Made by a program: the position numbers and the translations under genes. Shown piece by piece: positions 1 through 8,134 of a DNA stretch of 64,000 nucleotides. Source of the DNA: Streptococcus suis (GTDB taxonomy: Bacteria > Bacillota > Bacilli > Lactobacillales > Streptococcaceae). Under the pieces are notes generated by a model. The model worked only from the letters and a program-made list of their open reading frames with translations. It made no database searches and was not told the origin of the DNA. The stretch spans positions 2,356,001 to 2,420,000 of the forward strand of contig NZ_CP082205.1 in assembly GCF_019856455.1 (NCBI RefSeq). Reading direction: 5' to 3'. Position 1 is the first letter of the stretch. Every line of letters begins with the position of its first letter.

Positions 1-229
1 GATCCGTCCAGTTTTGAATACCACAGAGTTCTAGATTGGATACCGTCAAGCCTGTTTCTTCTTTGACCTCGCGGACGACGGAGGAAACAAGTGACTCATT
101 TGGCTCGATATGGCCACCTGGAAAACTCACACCAGGCCATTTCTTTGACTTCCTATCCTGAACTAATACCTGCTGACCGTCTGTAATCATGCACATATTG
201 GTTAGGATGACTTGCTCTGTTCTACTCAT
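1..229 (-). CDS. NUDIX hydrolase (partial, 3' end outside window)
   Basis: The first 76 or so residues of a MutT/NUDIX family protein, read from ATG at 229 down to the window edge. A complete NUDIX box is visible around residues 39-62: GGHIEPNE, seven residues, then REVKEETGL, with all the canonical Gly, Glu, Arg and Glu positions present. The family hydrolyses nucleoside diphosphates linked to another moiety (X), often oxidised or non-canonical nucleotides, using Mg2+ held by the box. The substrate cannot be told from this fragment. It lies immediately downstream of the toxin gene on the same strand, with 6 bp between them, so read-through from the toxin-antitoxin promoter is possible. Confidence 0.85.
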   Translation of the reverse strand, partial: MSRTEQVILTNMCMITDGQQVLVQDRKSKKWPGVSFPGGHIEPNESLVSSVVREVKEETGLTVSNLELCGIQNWTD

Positions 230-235
230 ACTCTC

Positions 236-580
236 TCACTTCAACAACTTAAGATAATCACTCTTGGTCGCAAAAAGGTGACCAACTCGCACTTCATTTT
301 CTACCACGCGATAGAGGGCGATGTAGTCTTTTCCAATGACATAGCCTCGGGTTAGATGAGGCGGGTCTATCTGCTTACCAAAACGGTTATCGGCGTTAAA
401 ACCACGTTCAGGAAAAATTTGCAAACTCTCCAAAGCTTGGACAATCATCCCAATTCGTCTTTTGGCAATTTCTTCTGAGAATTGTGCCGAGAAATAGGCG
501 TAAATCTCTGCAAGTTCCTGCTCTACTGCTGGAGCAAGTATCACTGAATAAGAATCAAATTCCATACTTCTCTTTGACAC
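236..580 (-). CDS. RelE/ParE-superfamily toxin of type II TA module
   Basis: A 114-residue basic protein of the RelE/ParE fold. It shows the typical plan of an N-terminal helical part (VEQELAEIYAYFSAQFSEE) followed by short strands ending in YIALYRVVENEVRVGHLFATKSDY, where the Arg and the 'Y-R-V' strand are characteristic. Family members are either ribosome-dependent mRNA interferases (RelE) or gyrase poisons (ParE); sequence by eye cannot decide which. The frame starts inside the 3' end of the antitoxin gene (26 bp overlap), which implies translational coupling. A second in-frame Met five codons in (at 565) is an alternative start. Confidence 0.8.
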   Translation of the reverse strand: MSKRSMEFDSYSVILAPAVEQELAEIYAYFSAQFSEEIAKRRIGMIVQALESLQIFPERGFNADNRFGKQIDPPHLTRGYVIGKDYIALYRVVENEVRVGHLFATKSDYLKLLK

Positions 581-842
581 TTTCTAGGCTGATCCCTTGA
601 CCTGCCTCAATCGCCTGCTGATTTTCCTGGATTTCCTTCTGAAGCTGTAAAAACAACTCTTCTCTTTCCAACTCTTCTTCTGTCAGAATGGGCAACTCAT
701 TTTTTACAGCGATATTTTGCAAGAAGAGGTTAAAACCAGCAGTCAAATCCAACTGGTTCATAGCAAATATTTCCTTGGCTTTTTCCAAAAGTCTGGAATC
801 AGTTTTAAAATTTACTTGGGCATCTTTTTTTATAGTTATCAA
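555..842 (-). CDS. RelB/DinJ-family antitoxin
   Basis: A 95-residue acidic partner of the toxin gene that follows it. The N-terminal part (VNFKTDSRLLEKAKEIF...LDLTAGFNLFLQNIAV) matches the ribbon-helix-helix DNA-binding domain of RelB/DinJ antitoxins. The C-terminal part, rich in Glu and Gln, is the segment that normally wraps the toxin. Translation probably starts at a TTG codon (840-842), because AGGAGGT sits correctly upstream and no ATG is available. Antitoxins of this family repress their own operon, and a good promoter lies 26 bp upstream. The antitoxin-then-toxin order and the overlap are classic for a type II module. Confidence 0.82.
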   Translation of the reverse strand: MITIKKDAQVNFKTDSRLLEKAKEIFAMNQLDLTAGFNLFLQNIAVKNELPILTEEELEREELFLQLQKEIQENQQAIEAGQGISLESVKEKYGI

Positions 843-867
843 GCTAGTCCACCTCCTAGTTTTCTAT

Positions 868-896
868 ATTGTAACACGAATAGACATCAGTAGCAA
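868..896 (-). promoter_or_regulatory. Promoter of the toxin-antitoxin operon
   Basis: On the minus strand, TTGCTA (891-896) and TACAAT (868-873) are separated by exactly 17 bp, about 26 bp upstream of the antitoxin TTG start. This is a plausible sigma-A promoter that the antitoxin could autoregulate. No experimental support. Confidence 0.55.
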
Positions 897-939
897 TCTT
901 CAAAAAAGCAGAAATAGTAACATTTCCGTTCTAGATTGT

Positions 940-1308
940 CTATCTCCCCAAATCATCAAAATAATAGAGATTCAAAAATTCTTCCTCAGTAACTAGACGT
1001 TCAAAATTGTAAAACCAGCGATAGACTTCCACGGCTGGGCCATCAAACTCTACCCTGTCGTCCATTTCTTGCACACCGGCAATATGAAACAAACGACTCT
1101 GCTTCCAAATACCATCCGCATTAACATAGCCATCTTCAACTGAACCACGCAAATAGTCAGCTAGTTTGTTCTTATCAACCTGCTCATCCTCCCAAACAAG
1201 GACATTAGCCGGCAGCAAGTAGGTCACTTCTTCATAAGATGAATAATTTTCATAAGAAGGTTCAAACTCGTTTTTTACCAAGCACTTAACAGCGTAGCCC
1301 CTATCCAT
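940..1308 (-). CDS. Hypothetical protein downstream of rnmV
   Basis: A 122-residue acidic soluble protein starting MDRGYAVKCLVKNEFEP. I chose the ATG at 1308 because GGGGAG lies 6 bp upstream; the longer open frame upstream is only the antisense of rnmV. I recognise no family. It is rich in Glu, Asp, Tyr and Trp, lacks a signal peptide or membrane segment, and ends NLYYFDDLGR. Its start overlaps the stop of rnmV by 8 bp, so it is translationally coupled to the tatD-rnmV operon and is probably the last gene of that transcript. Function unknown. Confidence 0.65.
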   Translation of the reverse strand: MDRGYAVKCLVKNEFEPSYENYSSYEEVTYLLPANVLVWEDEQVDKNKLADYLRGSVEDGYVNADGIWKQSRLFHIAGVQEMDDRVEFDGPAVEVYRWFYNFERLVTEEEFLNLYYFDDLGR

Positions 1309-1870
1309 GATAGCTCCCCATACACTCCTCAACCTCTGCCAAGCTAATCCCAAACAATTCCAAGCGTTTCAGTAACTGTTTGCCGTTGCAGTAGCCGATA
1401 CGGAGCTTTTCTCCCAGATACTCCCTCCGCTTGCGGCTGTCGCCACCCATGAGGAGGCCAAGGCGCATCAGATCTGACTTGCTGATGTCAAAGTTGTTTT
1501 CATCATCATAGTAGCCACGCACGCCTGCTAGGGCCTTTTCCAAGTCCTCAAAGCTGGCGTGCTCAATGCCCAAGGACCGCCCTTTTGTCTTGGACTTGGG
1601 AGCAGCCTCGTCCCGCTGTAAAAAAGCGTGTTTGACCGTAGGAATGGCCTGCATAATGATTTTTCGAATCCGCTCGCCATTGTAGTCTGGGTCAGTAAAG
1701 ACAATGACGCCACGCAGGTCATGGAGTTTCTCGATGCGTTCCAAGTCATCATCTGATATGGCAGAGCCTCTGGTTTCGTAGGTGTCCACCTCGTAAAACC
1801 GCTTCAAGTTTGCCGTGTCATCCTTGCCCTCGACAACGAGGACTTCTTGTATCTTAATTTTCTGAGTCAA
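1301..1870 (-). CDS. rnmV: Ribonuclease M5
   Basis: RNase M5 performs the final maturation cut of 5S rRNA precursors, using ribosomal protein L18 as cofactor. The protein opens with the Toprim domain: VLVVEGKDD near residue 12 provides the catalytic Glu, and VIVFTDPDYNGERIR near residue 60 provides the D-x-D metal site. The C-terminal part after about residue 110 is the family-specific domain. I set the start at TTG 1868-1870, which gives 189 residues, the usual family length, with AAGGAG 11 bp upstream. An ATG at 1891 would add seven residues. It overlaps the 3' end of tatD by 17 bp, the common tatD-rnmV arrangement in Firmicutes. Confidence 0.92.
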   Translation of the reverse strand: MTQKIKIQEVLVVEGKDDTANLKRFYEVDTYETRGSAISDDDLERIEKLHDLRGVIVFTDPDYNGERIRKIIMQAIPTVKHAFLQRDEAAPKSKTKGRSLGIEHASFEDLEKALAGVRGYYDDENNFDISKSDLMRLGLLMGGDSRKRREYLGEKLRIGYCNGKQLLKRLELFGISLAEVEECMGSYHG

Positions 1871-2639
1871 TTCTGAACAAACTCCTTGCATTCTCGTAGG
1901 TCGCTCTCGCCACCTCTTCGACCGACTGGTTGCGAAGCTGGGCCAGCATATCCACCACATATCTGGTGTAGCCGGTGCGATTTTCCCGACCACGCTTGGG
2001 AACTGGGGCCAGATAGGGCGCATCCGTCTCGACCAGGATTTTTTCTAGGGGCAATGCTTGCGCCGCTTCCTGAAGTTCAACGGCTTTTTTGAAGGTCACT
2101 ACTCCCGAGAAGGAGATGTGCATACCCAAGTCCATGAAGGCCTGAGCCTCCTCCAGAGTGCCAGAGAAGGAATGCATGATACCTCCGCGCGGACCAACAC
2201 CGACTTCCTTGATGATCTGGTAAGTATCTTCCAAAGCGTCACGAGTGTGAACCACAAAGGGTAAATCCAACTGCTTGGCCAACTCCATCTGTCGCTTGAA
2301 AACACGAGCCTGGGTTTCCTTATCCGCCGTCATCCAGTAGTAGTCCAGCCCAATCTCCCCCAGGGCAATGACCTTGGGGTGTTTGAGTGCCTCAAGCAAG
2401 TAGCTTTCTACTTCCTCGTCATAGGTGCCAGCCTCTGTCGGATGCCAGCCCAATGTCAGATAGATTTCAGGGTGCTGGTCAGCAAGCTCCATAGCCTTGT
2501 CAATGGTTGCACGGTCAAAACCGACGACGTTGTGGAGGGTGACCCCCATCTCCTTGGCAAAATCTAATTCTTCTTGAACCCGACCGTCAAACTGCTCCAC
2601 GTTGAGGTGGGTATGTGTATCAAAAATTTGTAGTGTCAT
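1854..2639 (-). CDS. tatD: TatD family metal-dependent DNase/hydrolase
   Basis: 261 residues starting MTLQIFDTHTHLN. The first metal motif, HTHLN, is followed by ALGEIGLDYYW (metal Glu), PFVVHTRDA (His), GIMHSFSG (His) and VETDAPYLAP (catalytic Asp). All signatures of the TatD amidohydrolase-like TIM barrel are intact. Members act as Mg2+-dependent 3'-5' exonucleases in DNA repair or RNA and DNA turnover; the precise role in streptococci is not established. The ATG at 2637-2639 has no Shine-Dalgarno, and TACAAT lies only 6 bp upstream, so the message may be nearly leaderless or start elsewhere. First gene of the tatD-rnmV-hypothetical operon. Confidence 0.9.
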   Translation of the reverse strand: MTLQIFDTHTHLNVEQFDGRVQEELDFAKEMGVTLHNVVGFDRATIDKAMELADQHPEIYLTLGWHPTEAGTYDEEVESYLLEALKHPKVIALGEIGLDYYWMTADKETQARVFKRQMELAKQLDLPFVVHTRDALEDTYQIIKEVGVGPRGGIMHSFSGTLEEAQAFMDLGMHISFSGVVTFKKAVELQEAAQALPLEKILVETDAPYLAPVPKRGRENRTGYTRYVVDMLAQLRNQSVEEVARATYENARSLFRIDSEN

Positions 2640-2677
2640 ATTCTTATTGTACCACAAGTCTCATGGAGGACCTAATC

Positions 2678-2806
2678 TTGTATGTGCCAGTCAAGCATGG
2701 TACAATGGGCCTACTTAGGAGGTACCTCATGATTCGACTCTTAGCCATTGAAATGGCAATTAGGTTATTGATACAATATAACGAAATAAATATCGTTGGA
2801 ATATGA
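2678..2806 (+). promoter_or_regulatory. Orphan promoter with SD and 25-codon ORF
   Basis: On the plus strand TTGTAT (2678-2683), a 17-bp spacer and TACAAT (2701-2706, preceded by TGG) form a strong promoter. AGGAGG (2717-2722) follows with ATG at 2729 six bases later, but the frame closes after 25 codons (MIRLLAIEMAIRLLIQYNEI, then five more, TGA at 2804-2806). Everything needed for expression is present without a normal gene. It is either the intact front of a deleted gene or a genuine small peptide. A terminator lies at 3130-3155. Between 2807 and 3129 I see no supported gene. Confidence 0.4.
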
Positions 2807-3129
2807 GGGTTAGACGGCTTTGCTGAATAGAATGAGAAGAAAAAGTCACATAGGACTATGTGGATAGTACAAGTGTTTTTGAAGAAATATTGAAATCGTT
2901 AAAAAGTATGTAATCGTTAAATGATATGTTTTCTTGCACTTACCATGCGGAGTGTGTGGTGTTGTTGACGAAAACACATAATTGATAGTGTGTAAAATGG
3001 CTTGAAATAAGACTTTTCCGGGGATTTTGACATAAATCCAGGTCCTCTGTTTTTATATTTTATGGGGCGGAAAATAAGGTAAAATATAGGTTGAGAATAC
3101 AAAACTATTTACACTTCAAGAACGGACAA

Positions 3130-3155
3130 GTCATATCCATGTGATATGGCTTTTT
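3130..3155 (+). terminator. Intrinsic terminator, plus strand
   Basis: GTCATATC and GATATGGC pair around a 5-nt loop and are followed directly by five T. It could end the transcript from the orphan promoter at 2678. The rest of the 2640-3362 gap holds no gene I can support. Confidence 0.6.
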
Positions 3156-3251
3156 AATATTGGTAGATGGAGAGTAAAAATTTAAGCAGAATAAAAAAAG
3201 AGTTTGGAATAGAACGAGGCCACTGAAAAAGTAATCAACCCCAAAATTCAG

Positions 3252-3320
3252 TCAATAAAAAACGAATGATGTTTTCTCTTTGAAGTAAAAAGATAGCACA
3301 TCATTCGTTTTTTTATTGAA
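3252..3320. terminator. Long inverted repeat, bidirectional terminator-like
   Basis: Arms of about 19 nt (CAATAAAAAACGAATGATG at about 3253-3271 and CATCATTCGTTTTTTTATTG at 3299-3318) pair around a 27-nt loop, with one extra T on the right arm. The A and T tracts would serve as a terminator in either direction, including for the hydrolase gene that ends at 3363 on the minus strand. Confidence 0.6.
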
Positions 3321-3362
3321 ATTGACAATAATTTTAAGAACATCAATTTTGGAGATATAAAT

Positions 3363-4325
3363 TTATTTGTTTTTCTCAATATCTTGCCAATTTTGATTAG
3401 TTAAAATTTCAGCCTTATCCCCTAAAAATGCCTGCTTAGCTTGTTCATCATTTTGTAGATGATATAAAAACCAAGCGGTCATATAACCGTCTGTTCTCAT
3501 TAGCATCTGTTCGTGTTCAGCATTTACTGCTCTTGCGCGAATTTTTAAAATGTGACTATCCATAGTGTTGTAGATATCAATAAGTGATTGTAGTGGTGCA
3601 ACACCTGGAAAGTCTTTATTAGGGTCACTAACTTGTCTATCATCTGAATTCCCCGTTGCTGCAGTCATGAAGTACGGAATTGTAATTTTTGTAGCGTCAT
3701 ATTCCCAGCCCATATTTTTGGCAAGTGTAGGATAGGCAGCACTTCCAGTAAAAATAGCTTTATATAAGTGACTATTATCGTATTTTGTAATTGCGCCTAA
3801 AGCACCTGCTCCACCTTGTGAGTAACCAGTAATACCTATATTTTCTTTATCTACAAATTGTGATACTTCACTTTCATTTAAGATAAAATCTAAAGTTAGT
3901 GAAGTGGTTTGACCACTTCCTGCTTGTGGGTCATCAGTTCCTACAACGATAAATCCCCATGATGATAATCGTTTGAAAAATGGTAAATAAGTTTTAGCAG
4001 GTGTTTGGCTACCGTTGACAACCATAATTAGAGGGTACTTTTGGGTATTATTTTTTAAGTCACTCGGATAAAAAATATATGTATTTTTTATCCTATCATT
4101 TTTTGACGGTATGATAGTGTGTTCAACTTGAAAAGAACCTAAACCAGTGTATTGTTTTTCCAATGTTGAAGTAGTTTGGTCAGCATAATAGGTATAGTAA
4201 TTGTCAGTGAATTTCGGGTCATTTAAAGCTTTGTGTGTCTGATAGGCATTCCATATCAATAAACTAGCTAGCAAAACGCCGATAACACTAATGGATATAA
4301 GTAAAAATTGAAACATTTTCTTCAT
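3363..4325 (-). CDS. Membrane-anchored alpha/beta hydrolase
   Basis: 320 residues from the ATG at 4325, which has AAGGAGA 5-6 bp upstream. Residues 1-30 form one N-terminal transmembrane or signal anchor (MFQFLLISISVIGVLLASLL), so the catalytic domain is probably extracytoplasmic. The core shows an alpha/beta-hydrolase plan: PLIMVVNGS (oxyanion strand), GFIVVGTDDP, the nucleophile elbow GYSQGG near residue 180, and a late NAEHEQML giving a His candidate. It resembles platelet-activating-factor acetylhydrolase or dienelactone-hydrolase-like esterases; the substrate is unknown. It diverges from a TetR-type regulator across 150 bp, so that regulator is its likely repressor. It is more AT-rich than the neighbouring housekeeping genes. 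Confidence 0.8.
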   Translation of the reverse strand: MKKMFQFLLISISVIGVLLASLLIWNAYQTHKALNDPKFTDNYYTYYADQTTSTLEKQYTGLGSFQVEHTIIPSKNDRIKNTYIFYPSDLKNNTQKYPLIMVVNGSQTPAKTYLPFFKRLSSWGFIVVGTDDPQAGSGQTTSLTLDFILNESEVSQFVDKENIGITGYSQGGAGALGAITKYDNSHLYKAIFTGSAAYPTLAKNMGWEYDATKITIPYFMTAATGNSDDRQVSDPNKDFPGVAPLQSLIDIYNTMDSHILKIRARAVNAEHEQMLMRTDGYMTAWFLYHLQNDEQAKQAFLGDKAEILTNQNWQDIEKNK

Positions 4326-4366
4326 GGCATCTCCTTTTGTTTGTTGAGTAAAGTTGTGATAATATA

Positions 4367-4380
4367 GATACAAATGTATC
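4367..4380. promoter_or_regulatory. Candidate TetR operator, perfect palindrome
   Basis: GATACA-AA-TGTATC is a perfect 6-2-6 dyad between the divergent hydrolase and TetR genes. A further half site GATACA lies just before the TetR Shine-Dalgarno (about 4451-4456). TetR-family proteins typically bind such a dyad in the shared intergenic region. The binding itself is inferred. Confidence 0.45.
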
Positions 4381-4475
4381 GCATAAAACGTTTCTATTAT
4401 ATTCTGTGTGTTAGTTAAAGTCAAACCTAAATAGTATAAACGAAGCGATGAGATACAAAAAGGAGAATTTGTTCT

Positions 4476-4994
4476 ATGGCAAAAGATAAACAAACGGAAT
4501 TTTTTAAAATTTGTCTAGCGGACGCATTAATACAATTAATGTTTTATAAAGCGTATGAAGATATTAAAATCAATGAAATATGCGAAACAGCAGGAATTGG
4601 TAGAGCAACTTTTTATCGTCATTTTGGAAGTAAAGCGAATAAACAAGAATTGATCATATATAAAGTGAAGACCGAGTGGCAAAATTACCAACAAAATCAT
4701 ATAGAAGAGGTGCATATTGATAGAGGAAAAGCTTTATTCCAATTTATTTATGAGAATAGAAAATTATTCCGATTATTGCATCAACACAAGTTAGTATCAA
4801 TTATTATGGTTGTTATTGAAAATTTTATGATTGATGGAGAATTTTATGATAAAAAAACATCGTATTTAATGTCATATTTTACGTATGGTTATTTTGGTTT
4901 AATTTATCAATGGATTAAATATGATTTTGATGAAAGCCCAGAAGAAGTTATGAAGCATATAAATGATATATTATTCAAATCAAAAGCAACATGA
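4476..4994 (+). CDS. TetR/AcrR family transcriptional regulator
   Basis: 172 residues. Residues 10-55 hold the TetR helix-turn-helix: a first helix, then IKINEICETAGIGRATFYRHFGSK, a near-textbook recognition helix. The C-terminal ligand domain (TetR_C-type, with MSYFTYGYFGLIYQWIKYDF) resembles the group often annotated as DhaS-like or TetR with TetR_C_7. AAGGAG lies 11 bp before the ATG. It is divergent from the alpha/beta hydrolase gene and probably represses both. The inducer is unknown. Confidence 0.85.
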   Translation: MAKDKQTEFFKICLADALIQLMFYKAYEDIKINEICETAGIGRATFYRHFGSKANKQELIIYKVKTEWQNYQQNHIEEVHIDRGKALFQFIYENRKLFRLLHQHKLVSIIMVVIENFMIDGEFYDKKTSYLMSYFTYGYFGLIYQWIKYDFDESPEEVMKHINDILFKSKAT

Positions 4995-5148
4995 TTGTAC
5001 GTTTTTATTATTGGCGAAAAACTTTGCTAATGTGATTCAATAAAAGCAAAGTGAAAACGCAGCAAAAACAAGGACTTCGTAAATCGTTAAAAGATGCACA
5101 CCCTAAATAGCGTTTGCACACCCCTAGCGTAAAAAAAGGAGAAATTGT

Positions 5149-5949
5149 ATGATAAAACTCATCGCGATAGACTTAGACGGCACCTTGCTGACTTCTGAAA
5201 AGACCATTCACCCTCGGGACAAGGCTGACATTCAAGCTGCCAGCCAACTGGGAGTAATCATCTTGCTGGCAACTGGCAGACCTATTTCAGGGATTAGGGA
5301 GTGTTTTGAACAACTCGCCATCCCTAAACAACTTATGCTGTTGGAAACAACGACTGCTTGACCTTGGCAACCAAAGACTGGTCCATCCTAGACTATCACT
5401 CGGTACCAGCTGAACAACTCGCCTCTCTTTATGCTCTTTTAGAAGATTTTCTAGACCTAAACTTGGTCCTCTTTACCCCTCATGCTAATTATGCACTGGG
5501 ACAAGAGCTCAATGAGGCCACGAAAAATGATGCGATCATCGAAGCTTCTATCCTTTACCATACCGACTTGGAGAACTTTCGCTCCTTGAACATCCCTGTT
5601 CTTGTTCCGATTTTTATGGGAGAGGAAGAGGAACTGGATCAACTGCAACTAGCTTACAGTAATGAGCTAGCAGAAAACTTCCACCCTGTCCGTAGTTTAG
5701 ACTAAGCTTTTGAAGTCCTTCCAAAAGGAGTTAATAAGGCTAGTGCATTGGTTAAACTAACAGAGAAGCTCGGCATAACTCTAGAGGAAGTCATGGCGGT
5801 TGGAGATGGGGACAATGATATCCAAGCTTGGCATTGCCATGAAGAATGCCAGTCCATCCCTACTAAAGTTTGCGGATGATATCACAGACAGCCATAATGA
5901 GTCTGACTTGGCCAAGGCTATCGAAAAGCATCTCCTCAACGTGAAATAA
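5149..5949 (+). pseudogene. Decayed Cof-type HAD phosphatase
   Basis: The remains of one Cof/YidA-like HAD hydrolase are spread over three frames. Residues 1-70 (5149-5361) carry the DxDGT motif I (IAIDLDGTLL) and motif II (LLATGRP). After a frameshift the cap domain continues at about 5358-5705 and ends at a stop. The same frame then resumes with LPKGVNKASALVKL and motif III/IV VMAVGDGDND. A further frameshift, with loss of about 5-6 codons after DNDI, leads to GIAMKNASPSLLKFADDITD and ends in LLNVK stop (5947-5949). At least two frameshifts and one nonsense change make it non-functional. A clean Shine-Dalgarno (AAGGAG) is still present before the ATG. Confidence 0.88.
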
Positions 5950-5957
5950 CAACGAAA

Positions 5958-5990
5958 AAACCAGCAGACTCGAGTTTCTGCTGGCTTCTC
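5958..5990 (-). terminator. Terminator of rpmH (bidirectional)
   Basis: CCAGCAG (5961-5967) pairs with CTGCTGG (5978-5984). On the minus strand the stem is followed by a T run, ending rpmH transcripts; on the plus strand it can end the HAD pseudogene transcript. Confidence 0.7.
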
Positions 5991-6001
5991 TTTTCATCTT
6001 C

Positions 6002-6139
6002 TTATGCTACTGTAAGAACTTTACGTCCCTTACGGCGACGAGCAGCTAACACGCGACGGCCGTTTTTAGTTGCCATACGGCTACGGAAACCGTGTTTACG
6101 CGCGCGACGGATTTTACTTGGTTGAAAAGTACGTTTCAC
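6002..6139 (-). CDS. rpmH: 50S ribosomal protein L34
   Basis: 45 residues, extremely basic, beginning (M)[21 protein letters not shown], the universal L34 signature, and ending [13 protein letters not shown]34 is a small structural protein of the large ribosomal subunit. Translation starts at GTG (6137-6139): AGAGGAGG is placed 8 bp upstream and no ATG is in frame. It lies close to jag, yidC and rnpA as in many Firmicutes, although here it is downstream of jag and has its own strong promoter. Confidence 0.97.
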
Positions 6140-6213
6140 GATGAATACCTCCTCTTAGATTCTTGTATTCGTTTAGCCGGCTAGTTTTGATCAGTTACTA
6201 AACATACCAAACT

Positions 6214-6242
6214 ATTTTATATAAATTCTGTTCGTTTGTCAA
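6214..6242 (-). promoter_or_regulatory. Strong sigma-A promoter of rpmH
   Basis: TTGACA (6237-6242), a 17-bp spacer and TAAAAT (6214-6219) on the minus strand, about 75 bp upstream of the L34 start. Consensus -35 and ideal spacing fit a ribosomal-protein gene. Confidence 0.75.
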
Positions 6243-6306
6243 GCTATTCTACCATACTTTTAGGAAAGAATCAGAAAATCATTGAAAAAAGAGGACTAGC
6301 CTCTTT

Positions 6307-7302
6307 TTAATCATGATTCCCTTCAATATCTACAACGACATATCGGTTCGGCTCGCTACCTTCTGAATAGCTTGTCAAACCATCCATTTTAGAGATAATG
6401 CGGTGGATAATTTTACGCTCACTGCTTGACATCGGATCTGTATGATAGGCTTCTTGCTCAGCCAAGACACGTTCAGCCAATTTTTGTGCGTAGCCTTGAA
6501 GAACCTCTGCACGGTGTTCTACATAATCATTCACATTGATTGTGATATAGAAATTACGCTCATAACGGTTGTATAAGAAGTTCTGAGCCAAAAGTTGCAA
6601 AGCCTTTAAGACTTTTCCGTGATAACCGATAACACGACCTGGTTCATTGGTATCCACTTGAATATTGATTGTACGGCGATTATGACTTGTATCAATACGC
6701 GCCTCAACATCCATATCATCCAGAATTTCTTGTACATAAGCTGTCACTTCCGAAACAACTTGTTCAATATCATACTGGGGCTCAATCTTAATATCTAAAT
6801 CAGCAAAATTATCTGCTTGATTTTCTGAGATGACTTCTTGATTTACGTCTTCCTTAGCAGATGTTGTTGCATCTGTAGTAGTTAGTAAATCCTCTGAAAG
6901 AATTTCAATCCGACCTGTTTCTTCCAAAATCGTTGTCGCTTCTTTTTCATTTTTCAAGATCTGCGCTTTAATATCATCATCAAGCGTTTGACCAGACTTT
7001 TCAAATTCTTTCACCGCTGCAACAACTTTTCCTAGGTCAATCGTAGCTTCTGAAACACTTTTTACTGGTTCATTGAGGTCATTGATTTCATCTGGAACGC
7101 CACGAACTGCTTTCTGATTAGCCTTAACAACCGTTGTTTCATTGATGACATCAATATCCACAATCGCTGGCTTTTTACCGAAACCAAGGAAACCTTTTTT
7201 CTCACGCGCAACCACAGTAATATGTGCTTTTTTTCGAGGAATATTTAGCTCTACCAAGCCATTTTGGATGGCCTCTTCAACACTTGCTCCTGTAAATTTC
7301 AT
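6307..7302 (-). CDS. jag: RNA-binding protein Jag/KhpB
   Basis: 331 residues from MKFTGASVEEAI (ATG at 7302). The N-terminal Jag_N domain (about 1-52) contains the conserved KKGFLGFGKKPA. A long acidic, low-complexity linker (about 60-190) follows, then a KH domain with VIGYHGKVLKALQ (G-x-x-G loop, about 245) and a C-terminal R3H domain with SSSERKIIHRI (about 300). In streptococci KhpB pairs with KhpA and binds many RNAs, affecting cell elongation and division. The upstream ORF extension (29 very basic codons) is antisense-like overlap with the end of yidC and not part of the protein. It follows yidC in the rnpA-yidC-jag operon. Confidence 0.92.
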   Translation of the reverse strand: MKFTGASVEEAIQNGLVELNIPRKKAHITVVAREKKGFLGFGKKPAIVDIDVINETTVVKANQKAVRGVPDEINDLNEPVKSVSEATIDLGKVVAAVKEFEKSGQTLDDDIKAQILKNEKEATTILEETGRIEILSEDLLTTTDATTSAKEDVNQEVISENQADNFADLDIKIEPQYDIEQVVSEVTAYVQEILDDMDVEARIDTSHNRRTINIQVDTNEPGRVIGYHGKVLKALQLLAQNFLYNRYERNFYITINVNDYVEHRAEVLQGYAQKLAERVLAEQEAYHTDPMSSSERKIIHRIISKMDGLTSYSEGSEPNRYVVVDIEGNHD

Positions 7303-7321
7303 CTTCTCTCTCCTAGTTTTC

Positions 7322-8134
7322 CTATTTCTTTTTCTGTGCTTTTTTCTGTGCCCGTCGGATTTTTGCCTGACGCTCTTTTTCCGCATCAATTTTCGCTTGA
7401 CGCTCTGCTATTATTTTAAACGGATTGTTGAACACCAAGGTTTGAGCAACCTGATAGGCATTTGACACTGTCCAATACAAAGCCACCCCACTAGCAGCTG
7501 CCACAGCAAAGAAAAAAATCACCACGGGCATGGCATAGGTCATAATTGTCATAGCCATATTCTTCTCAATTGCTGATTTATTGGTCAACCATGAGCTGAG
7601 GAATGTAAACACTGCAGCCATAATCGGCAAAATAAAGAGCGGATCCGGCTCCCCAAGATTTAACCAAAGGAAGTGACCTACTTTCAAGGCTTCAACACGT
7701 GTCAGAGCTTGAAAGAGGGCCAAAAGAATTGGCATTTGAATAAAGAGCGGAATCATGGACGCTCTCATGCTGACGCCATTCTCTTTGTAGAGAGCTTGCG
7801 TTGCTTCATAAAGTTGCTGGCGACTTTCCATATCCGTTCCTGGATACTCCGCTTGCAACTTTTTCAGCTGAGGTTGAAGCTCCTGCATCTTCCGTGAGGA
7901 ATTCATCTGTATTTGGAACAACGGCAACAGAAGGGTTCGAATTAAAATGGTAAAAAGTATAATACCGATTCCAATTTGACCGTTGATAGATAGGAACTGA
8001 ATAATGCTGGTAAACCAGTAAATTAATCTATCCCACGCATCTGTCGATTGGCTGGTCACTGGCCCTGTTCCGCAGGCTGTTAAAACAATTAGAGATGCTA
8101 CCAGTAGACCTGCCCATTTAACTTTCTTTTTCAA
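7322..8134 (-). CDS. yidC: Membrane protein insertase YidC (lipoprotein form)
   Basis: 270 residues. The N-terminus is a lipoprotein signal, with lipobox LTAC at residues 18-21. The 60-kDa inner-membrane-protein domain spans about 55-245 with five membrane segments, including [20 protein letters not shown] (carrying the conserved hydrophilic-groove Arg) and [18 protein letters not shown]. The tail is strongly basic ([11 protein letters not shown]), which interacts with ribosomes in the Oxa1/YidC2 class. It inserts membrane proteins together with or without SecYEG. Its start overlaps the end of rnpA by 17 bp. Confidence 0.95.
   Translation of the reverse strand: MKKKVKWAGLLVASLIVLTACGTGPVTSQSTDAWDRLIYWFTSIIQFLSINGQIGIGIILFTILIRTLLLPLFQIQMNSSRKMQELQPQLKKLQAEYPGTDMESRQQLYEATQALYKENGVSMRASMIPLFIQMPILLALFQALTRVEALKVGHFLWLNLGEPDPLFILPIMAAVFTFLSSWLTNKSAIEKNMAMTIMTYAMPVVIFFFAVAAASGVALYWTVSNAYQVAQTLVFNNPFKIIAERQAKIDAEKERQAKIRRAQKKAQKKK

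Noticed and set aside
2917..3102. A 61-codon minus-strand ORF in the 2.6-3.4 kb gap
   Set aside because: No ribosome binding site and atypical composition; no support as a gene.
7142..7465. A plus-strand hydrophobic ORF of 107 codons
   Set aside because: Antisense of the basic jag start and the yidC tail (Lys codons read as Phe/Leu on the other strand); no start signals.
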